DNA from: an uncultured Oscillospiraceae bacterium
GTDB lineage: Bacteria > Bacillota_A > Clostridia > Oscillospirales > Oscillospiraceae
Assembly (NCBI GenBank): GCA_900757695.1
Contig: CAAEOU010000377.1
Coordinates: 1-20,374 of the forward strand
Reading direction: 5' to 3'
DNA length: 20,374 bases
In this document: one piece after another, positions 16,487 through 20,374 of the stretch
How positions within the stretch are numbered: position 1 is the stretch's first letter
Layout of the letters: each line of letters opens with the position of its first letter
The notes under the pieces: generated by a model
What the model was told of the DNA's origin: nothing
Database searches by the model: none
Seen by the model: the letters and a program-made list of their open reading frames with translations, nothing else
Position numbers and translations under genes: made by a program

Positions 16487-17683
16487 TTATGCATTTTCAT
16501 CGACCTGAATTTGAATTCGCTTCATCGCAACATTCAAATTTTCTTCCGCCTCTTCCAGTGTCTTGCCCGTTACAATCACATGCCCCAGTCGATCTGGGCC
16601 AACATTGAACTTTCTAACGTGATCCCCAACGCCATAGTCAAAGGAAACATCCACCAAATTGTCATTCGGTACATTCTCGTTATGAATCGCAACAATGGTA
16701 CCCTCTCGGTCGCTGGTCAACAAATGGCTTGCATTCGGCAACCGCACTTCGTTTGCGGGGCTAAAGTCCACCTTTTCTCCCAGCGCAACGCGTAGGATCT
16801 TCTCATAGTAATCGTAGCCATAATAGAGGCTCACCAATTCGACCAAACAAGTAGCGCCCCCGCGTGCTCCAATTTCCAGTACATACACCTTGCCGTTGCA
16901 CAACATAAAGTCAGCGTTAATGGCACAGTTGTCGATTCCCATTGCCTGTACCGCCCGCAGGGTCTGCTCTTCGATCTCGCCCTGAAGCTGCGGCAGGTCA
17001 TAAGGCGCATAGTGCCCTACCGGCACACCGGTATCGCCCTTAAACACATAGTCGCCATGCGGCAGTACAAACTCCAGCTTTCCATCCTGCACAAAAGCCT
17101 GGGCACCGAACTCGTCCCCTACAAGATAGGTTTCAATCAGGTATTCCTGATGCTTTGTAACATCACAAACCGCCTGATAGGCTTTTTTAATATCTTCTGC
17201 ACTGCTCACCTTGGTAATACCGCGGCTGCCGGAGGAGTCGATGGCCTTAAAGATAACCGGATAGCCCAGTTCCTCACAGATTGCCTTGATCTCATCCTGC
17301 GGCGCATCCAAGGGAACATGGCGGCACTGTGCCGTCTGAACGCCATGTTCCTGAAAAGCCTTTTTCATCAGCGACTTATCACAGGCAATCTCCGCCCCCT
17401 TTGTGGGCACGCCCCGGAGGCCCATGGCATCACACACCTTGCCAATGGTAATGACAGCAACATCCGTTCCCGTTGTGCAAATACCATCGATCTTCTCTTC
17501 CCGTGCAATTTTAAGGATCGCATCAGCTGAGGTTGTGTTTTCATATACCACTTTGTCCGCATAGGAAAATCCCGGATAATTCCCAGGAATACTGGCCACA
17601 ATGGTATACAGCCCCATTTCCTTCGCTTTTTTAATCAGCGGTACCTGATAAATTCCCGCTCCAAGAATCAGAATCTTTTTCAT
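16487..17683 (-). CDS. ATP-grasp ligase (carboxylate-amine ligase type)
   Basis: 398 residues; ATG at 17683 overlaps the end of the glycosyltransferase gene (ATGA), with AGGAG about 10 bases upstream. N-terminal KILILGAGIYQVPLIKKAKE is the pre-ATP-grasp Rossmann-like domain. PVIFKAIDSSGSRGITKV (142-159) is the ATP-binding lid, and VYVLEIGARGGATCL (266-280) carries the metal-binding Glu270 of the ATP-grasp core. It resembles carbamoyl-phosphate-synthase-like ligases of the BacD/PurK kind, which join a carboxylate to an amine through an acyl phosphate. Since the gene lies among amino-sugar genes and is translationally coupled to the polyprenyl sugar transferase, it may attach an amino acid or other acid to the C4 amine. 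That is inferred; no acid substrate can be read from the sequence. No formyltransferase or deacylase (ArnA, ArnD) is visible. Confidence 0.85.
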   Translation of the reverse strand: MKKILILGAGIYQVPLIKKAKEMGLYTIVASIPGNYPGFSYADKVVYENTTSADAILKIAREEKIDGICTTGTDVAVITIGKVCDAMGLRGVPTKGAEIACDKSLMKKAFQEHGVQTAQCRHVPLDAPQDEIKAICEELGYPVIFKAIDSSGSRGITKVSSAEDIKKAYQAVCDVTKHQEYLIETYLVGDEFGAQAFVQDGKLEFVLPHGDYVFKGDTGVPVGHYAPYDLPQLQGEIEEQTLRAVQAMGIDNCAINADFMLCNGKVYVLEIGARGGATCLVELVSLYYGYDYYEKILRVALGEKVDFSPANEVRLPNASHLLTSDREGTIVAIHNENVPNDNLVDVSFDYGVGDHVRKFNVGPDRLGHVIVTGKTLEEAEENLNVAMKRIQIQVDENA

Positions 17684-18639
17684 AATGCACTCGCTCCTAT
17701 TTCATCCTCGCAGACGTTGGTAAGATCACGAACAACATACTGAGGAGATTTTGTCTGCCCAATAAAGAGCCGTCCAACATAACTTCCTACTACACCCAGC
17801 GACACCAGAATCACGCCGGAGAAAAAGCACATTGCGCCAATCAGGGATGTCCACCCGGTCAGGATTTCCGGATGTAGGATCTTGCGAATCAAGAGCACAA
17901 GCCCCGTGAGAAACCCGGCAACAGACAAAATACAGCCTGTAGATGTAACAATCCGCATCGGCGTCATAGAAAAACCAACAATATTGGAATACAGCTTGAT
18001 GAGTTTTTTAATTGTATAAGTAGATGTGCCATATTCCCGTTCAAAATGTTCAATGGGGACACAGGCAACGTTATCCGTAATTCGGAGGAATACCCCTTGC
18101 AGATGGACACTTGGATGTGTATATGCTATCGCATAGTCCCGCACATATCTGCGGATCATCCAGTAGCTGGACGTCTTCAGCCATTTGGGCTTGTGGATCA
18201 GCGCCCGCACCGTAAAGTGATTCAATGCACTTCCCATCCGCCGAAATAGGCTCTCTTTTTTTTCCGGATAATATCCGTAGACAATATCATATCCCTCGTC
18301 CAATTTTTCTTTGAGCCGGATGATCTGCGATGGATGCGTCTGCATATCATCGTCCATGGAAATGATATAGTCTCCGGTTGCATAGTGCAGTCCTGCCATG
18401 GTGGCATTGTGCTGCCCTGCATTTTTTCCCAGATTCACGACCTTAACATACGGCCACTTTTCCGCCATCTGGTAAAGGACACCAATGGTCTCCCCATTAT
18501 CCGGCGAGCAATCATTTACCAGAACAAATTCAAAATCATCGAATCCCAGCCGATCAAATTCCTCTACCGTCAACGTCACCACTTTTTCGATGGTCTTTGC
18601 CGACTTATAGCAGGGAATTACCACACTATACCGCGCCAC
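17680..18639 (-). CDS. Polyprenyl-phosphate glycosyltransferase, GT2 family (ArnC/GtrB-like)
   Basis: 319 residues from a GTG at 18639, with GGAGG 7 bases upstream overlapping the wecE stop. An N-terminal GT-A domain begins YSVVIPCYKSAKTIEKVV, with VNDCSPDNGE (41-50) and the metal site MDDDMQTHP (95-103). EREYGTSTYTIKKLIKLYSN (200-219) is the amphipathic segment seen in ArnC/GtrB/DPM1-type enzymes. Two C-terminal helices (about 229-252 and 264-289) anchor it. ArnC has 322 residues, a close match. The family moves a nucleotide-activated sugar to undecaprenyl phosphate on the cytosolic face. Here the donor would be the dTDP-amino sugar made by the neighbouring genes. The four last bases overlap the ATP-grasp start. 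Confidence 0.93.
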   Translation of the reverse strand: MARYSVVIPCYKSAKTIEKVVTLTVEEFDRLGFDDFEFVLVNDCSPDNGETIGVLYQMAEKWPYVKVVNLGKNAGQHNATMAGLHYATGDYIISMDDDMQTHPSQIIRLKEKLDEGYDIVYGYYPEKKESLFRRMGSALNHFTVRALIHKPKWLKTSSYWMIRRYVRDYAIAYTHPSVHLQGVFLRITDNVACVPIEHFEREYGTSTYTIKKLIKLYSNIVGFSMTPMRIVTSTGCILSVAGFLTGLVLLIRKILHPEILTGWTSLIGAMCFFSGVILVSLGVVGSYVGRLFIGQTKSPQYVVRDLTNVCEDEIGASAL

Positions 18640-18643
18640 GTTC

Positions 18644-19771
18644 TTACCTCCAGAACCCTTTTACCGTTTCGATTACAGTCTCAACCTCCTGCTCCGTGAG
18701 ACCGTAATACATGGGGAGTCTGGTCAGTCGGTTACTCTCCTTGGTGGTATATACGTCCTCTCCGGCAAAGCGGCCAAACTTCTGGCCTGCCTCTGCGGAA
18801 TGAAGGGGCACATAGTGGAACATAGAATAAATCCCGTGTTCCTTCAGATAAGCGATCATTGCAGTACGCTCTTCCAGATCCCGAAGCTTGATCCAGAACA
18901 TATGTGCATTATGGCTGCACCCTTCGGGGATATGGGCAATTTCCAGCTTTCCCTCCTGCTCCAATGAAGCAAGCCCTTCCTGATACTGCTTCCAGCAAGC
19001 AAGCCGTGCCTGATTGATTTTCTCTGCTTCCTCCAACTGCGCCAGAAGGTACGCTGCATTCATATCAGAGGGAAGATAGGAAGAGCCATATCCCACCCAT
19101 GTATACTTATCCACCTGTCCGCGCAGAAAGCGGCTCCGATTCGTTCCCTTCTCCCGGAGGATCTCAGCGGCTTCGTTATGCTCAGGATCCCGGATCAGCA
19201 CAGCGCCGCCTTCCCCCATGGAGTAGTTTTTCGTTTCATGGAAGCTGAAGCAGCCAAAATCGCCAATGGTTCCCAACGCCTTTCCGTGGTAAGTGCTCAT
19301 AACGCCCTGCGCCGCATCCTCTACCACCTTCAGGTTGTGCTTTCTGGCAATTTCCATGATGGTGTCCATTTCACAGGCCACACCGGCATAATGAACCGGA
19401 ACAATTACGCGCGTCTTATCCGTAATGGCAGCCTCGATCTTCGTCTCATCTATGTTCATCGTATCCGGCCGAATATCCACGAAAACAAGCTTTGCACCGG
19501 CAAGTACAAAGGCATTTGCCGTCGATGAAAAAGTAAAGCTGGGAAGGATCACCTCATCCCCGGGCTCCAGATCACACAGAAGTGCAGCCATTTCCAAGGC
19601 ATGGCTTCCAGACGTTGTAAGCAATACCTTCTGGCTACCTGTCATCTCTTCCAGCAGTTGGTGGCATTTCTTTGTAAACTGCCCATCCCCGCAGATTTTG
19701 TTGGCTGCAATGGCTTCTGCGATATAGTCCTTTTCTTTTCCCACATAGGGAGGCTTGTTGAAGCTGATCAT
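18644..19771 (-). CDS. wecE: dTDP-4-amino-4,6-dideoxygalactose transaminase (WecE/RffA-like)
   Basis: 375 residues from the ATG at 19771 (GGAGG 10 bases upstream); E. coli WecE, from memory, is 376 residues. It is a PLP-dependent DegT/DnrJ/EryC1 aminotransferase. MISFNKPPYVG at the start, ICGDGQFTKKC (26-36), DTMNIDETKIEAAITDKTR (103-121) and VPVHYAGVACEMDTIM (124-139) are close to WecE as I remember it. VVEDAAQGVMSTY (149-161) places the PLP-contacting Asp152, and SFHETKNYSMGEGGA (176-190) the Schiff-base Lys181. WecE converts dTDP-4-keto-6-deoxyglucose and glutamate to dTDP-4-amino-4,6-dideoxy-D-galactose. The neighbours rmlA and rmlB make its substrate. It is the first gene of the ten-gene operon, 128 bases downstream of its start site. 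A closely related 4-amino product (Qui4N instead of Fuc4N) cannot be excluded by sequence reading alone. Confidence 0.93.
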   Translation of the reverse strand: MISFNKPPYVGKEKDYIAEAIAANKICGDGQFTKKCHQLLEEMTGSQKVLLTTSGSHALEMAALLCDLEPGDEVILPSFTFSSTANAFVLAGAKLVFVDIRPDTMNIDETKIEAAITDKTRVIVPVHYAGVACEMDTIMEIARKHNLKVVEDAAQGVMSTYHGKALGTIGDFGCFSFHETKNYSMGEGGAVLIRDPEHNEAAEILREKGTNRSRFLRGQVDKYTWVGYGSSYLPSDMNAAYLLAQLEEAEKINQARLACWKQYQEGLASLEQEGKLEIAHIPEGCSHNAHMFWIKLRDLEERTAMIAYLKEHGIYSMFHYVPLHSAEAGQKFGRFAGEDVYTTKESNRLTRLPMYYGLTEQEVETVIETVKGFWR

Positions 19772-19905
19772 ATTATATTCTCCTCCATTATTGCTCATAA
19801 ACGCCGTGCCCAATCACTCGGCAACATATCGTCTGGCAAATAATTTTGAATCAAAGTCTGTTTCACAGACACTGAATTTGTAAAAAGCCGCAAAGGCACT
19901 TGTAT

Positions 19906-19934
19906 AGTATATACCATCTCCCGATGTATTTCAA
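19906..19934 (-). promoter_or_regulatory. Promoter of the amino-sugar operon
   Basis: TTGAAA (19934-19929), a 17-base spacer and TATACT (19911-19906) on the minus strand make a near-perfect sigma-A promoter. Transcription would begin near 19899, leaving a leader of about 128 bases before the wecE ATG. The leader contains a small perfect hairpin (GTCTGT/ACAGAC, 19856-19870). No other strong promoter was noticed inside the ten-gene operon. Confidence 0.78.
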
Positions 19935-19970
19935 CAATAACTGTCCTCATTCCATCTTTTTATTGTAGCG

Positions 19971-19999
19971 TTACAATTGATGCGAGACTAAGATATAGA
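19971..19999 (+). promoter_or_regulatory. Promoter of the small gene at 20067
   Basis: TTACAA (19971-19976), 17 bases, TATAGA (19994-19999). Transcription would begin near 20005, almost exactly at the start of the inverted repeat. A palindrome-like ATTGTA-N4-TACAAT (19962-19977) overlaps the -35 and could be an operator. Confidence 0.5.
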
Positions 20000-20003
20000 A
20001 AAA

Positions 20004-20066
20004 GACGATTGAGTTCATTAGAATAAAGTTACCACACCTCAAAACTAATGAAAGGACTCAATCGTC
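20004..20066 (+). promoter_or_regulatory. Leader hairpin that covers the ribosome binding site of the small gene
   Basis: GACGATTGAGTTCATTAG (20004-20021) pairs with CTAATGA (20045-20051) and ACTCAATCGTC (20056-20066). The two blocks on the right are separated by AAGG (20052-20055), which bulges out. The AAGG is part of the AAAGGA Shine-Dalgarno, and the right arm ends at the base before the ATG at 20067. The predicted transcript would start at the left arm. The sequence pairing is exact over 18 base pairs; a regulatory role is inferred. Confidence 0.55.
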
Positions 20067-20315
20067 ATGGGTAGCATCACTCTTCGGGTCGATCCCCGCA
20101 AAGGGAAAAACGCTGCTGAGTTTTCCGAAATGCTCACTGCGTGGGCAGAACAGGTGGAAAAGCTTCACAATGGGGACATTAACCGGGAAGAATACGACAG
20201 GTGGCGCTATAACTACCCGAAATATGATGCAGCGTCCGGCTATGGGGAAGTTCCGCCCCAGCAGCCCAGCGATGCAATGGTCGAGGCATTCAAAGACCGG
20301 CTAAAAGACAAATAA
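20067..20315 (+). CDS. Small cytosolic protein of unknown function
   Basis: 82 residues, hydrophilic, with no signal peptide or membrane helix. It starts MGSITLRVDPRKGKNAAEFSE, then has a probably helical segment (about 18-42) and a Trp/Tyr-rich centre (EEYDRWRYNYPKYD, 41-54), followed by a Pro/Gln stretch and a charged helical tail ending KDRLKDK. I do not recognise it with certainty. AAAGGA lies 10 bases before the ATG, inside the leader hairpin, and a strong terminator begins 15 bases after the stop, so this is a complete one-gene unit. It is divergent from the amino-sugar operon. The complete promoter-leader-gene-terminator arrangement argues for a real gene. A small accessory protein of a mobile element remains possible. 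Confidence 0.72.
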   Translation: MGSITLRVDPRKGKNAAEFSEMLTAWAEQVEKLHNGDINREEYDRWRYNYPKYDAASGYGEVPPQQPSDAMVEAFKDRLKDK

Positions 20316-20330
20316 ATCGAGACAAAACAA

Positions 20331-20373
20331 AAAGAGCTATCTGACTTCTCTAACAGAAATCAGATAGCTCTTT
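20331..20373 (+). terminator. Intrinsic terminator of the small gene
   Basis: AAAGAGCTATCTGA (20331-20344) pairs perfectly with TCAGATAGCTCTTT (20360-20373), a 14-bp stem with a 15-base loop. The T tract sits at the window's right edge, so its full length cannot be seen. It lies 15 bases after the stop codon. Confidence 0.8.
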
Positions 20374-20374
20374 A

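Noticed and set aside
19962..19977. Catabolite-repression (cre) site
   Set aside because: The TG to CG spacing is one base too short in each half compared with the cre consensus.
20004..20373. Complete insertion sequence or MITE
   Set aside because: The inverted repeats at 20004-20066 and 20331-20373 do not match each other, there is no transposase, and no target duplication can be seen within the window.
1..20374. CRISPR array, tRNA, rRNA or prophage genes
   Set aside because: No regularly spaced repeats, no tRNA-like cloverleaf or rRNA sequence, and no phage structural or integrase proteins were found when reading both strands.

Overview
The window reads as chromosomal DNA of a low-to-medium GC Firmicute, most likely a gut-type Clostridia (Oscillospiraceae/Lachnospiraceae-like). 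Nearly every gene has a strong AGGAGG-type ribosome binding site, promoters are clean sigma-A types with 17-base spacers, and the families present are typical of anaerobic Clostridia: a KtrB/TrkH potassium channel, a lipoprotein solute-binding protein, an FeS-flavin 'ene' reductase and a long AraC regulator. No rRNA, tRNA, CRISPR array or recognisable transposase was seen.

Layout. (1) Positions 1-1362, minus strand: the N-terminal part of a TrkH/KtrB potassium transporter that runs off the left edge, preceded by a membrane-anchored protein of unknown function with its own promoter. (2) 1327-6333: a three-gene minus-strand operon of an old-yellow-enzyme/FadH-type oxidoreductase (TTG start), an orphan solute-binding lipoprotein and a flavodoxin-like protein, closed by a terminator. 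An AraC-family regulator is transcribed divergently from it. The shared intergenic region carries direct repeats 22 bases apart that look like AraC-type half-sites. (3) 7599-8674: a hormone-sensitive-lipase-type alpha/beta hydrolase with its own promoter, ending in a bidirectional terminator. (4) 8685-19934: a ten-gene minus-strand operon from a strong promoter at 19906-19934, with overlapping or tightly spaced genes. (5) 19971-20374: a small plus-strand gene of unknown function whose predicted 5' leader folds over its own ribosome binding site.

The ten-gene operon is the main result. Its gene set matches, step for step, the logic of the enterobacterial Arn (aminoarabinose) pathway in what looks like a Gram-positive. 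RmlA and RmlB make dTDP-4-keto-6-deoxyglucose, and a very WecE-like transaminase would convert this to dTDP-4-amino-4,6-dideoxygalactose (dTDP-Fuc4N). An ATP-grasp ligase could acylate the new amine. An ArnC/GtrB-type transferase would load the sugar onto a polyprenyl phosphate. Two four-helix SMR/EamA proteins, ArnE/ArnF-like in size, could flip the lipid-linked sugar. Two paralogous polytopic proteins with an early Asp-Asp motif would act as the outward-facing GT-C transferases (the ArnT role), and an OafA-type acyltransferase could decorate the product. No rmlC or rmlD is present, so rhamnose is not the expected product. The final acceptor (wall polymer, teichoic acid or protein) cannot be read from the sequence.
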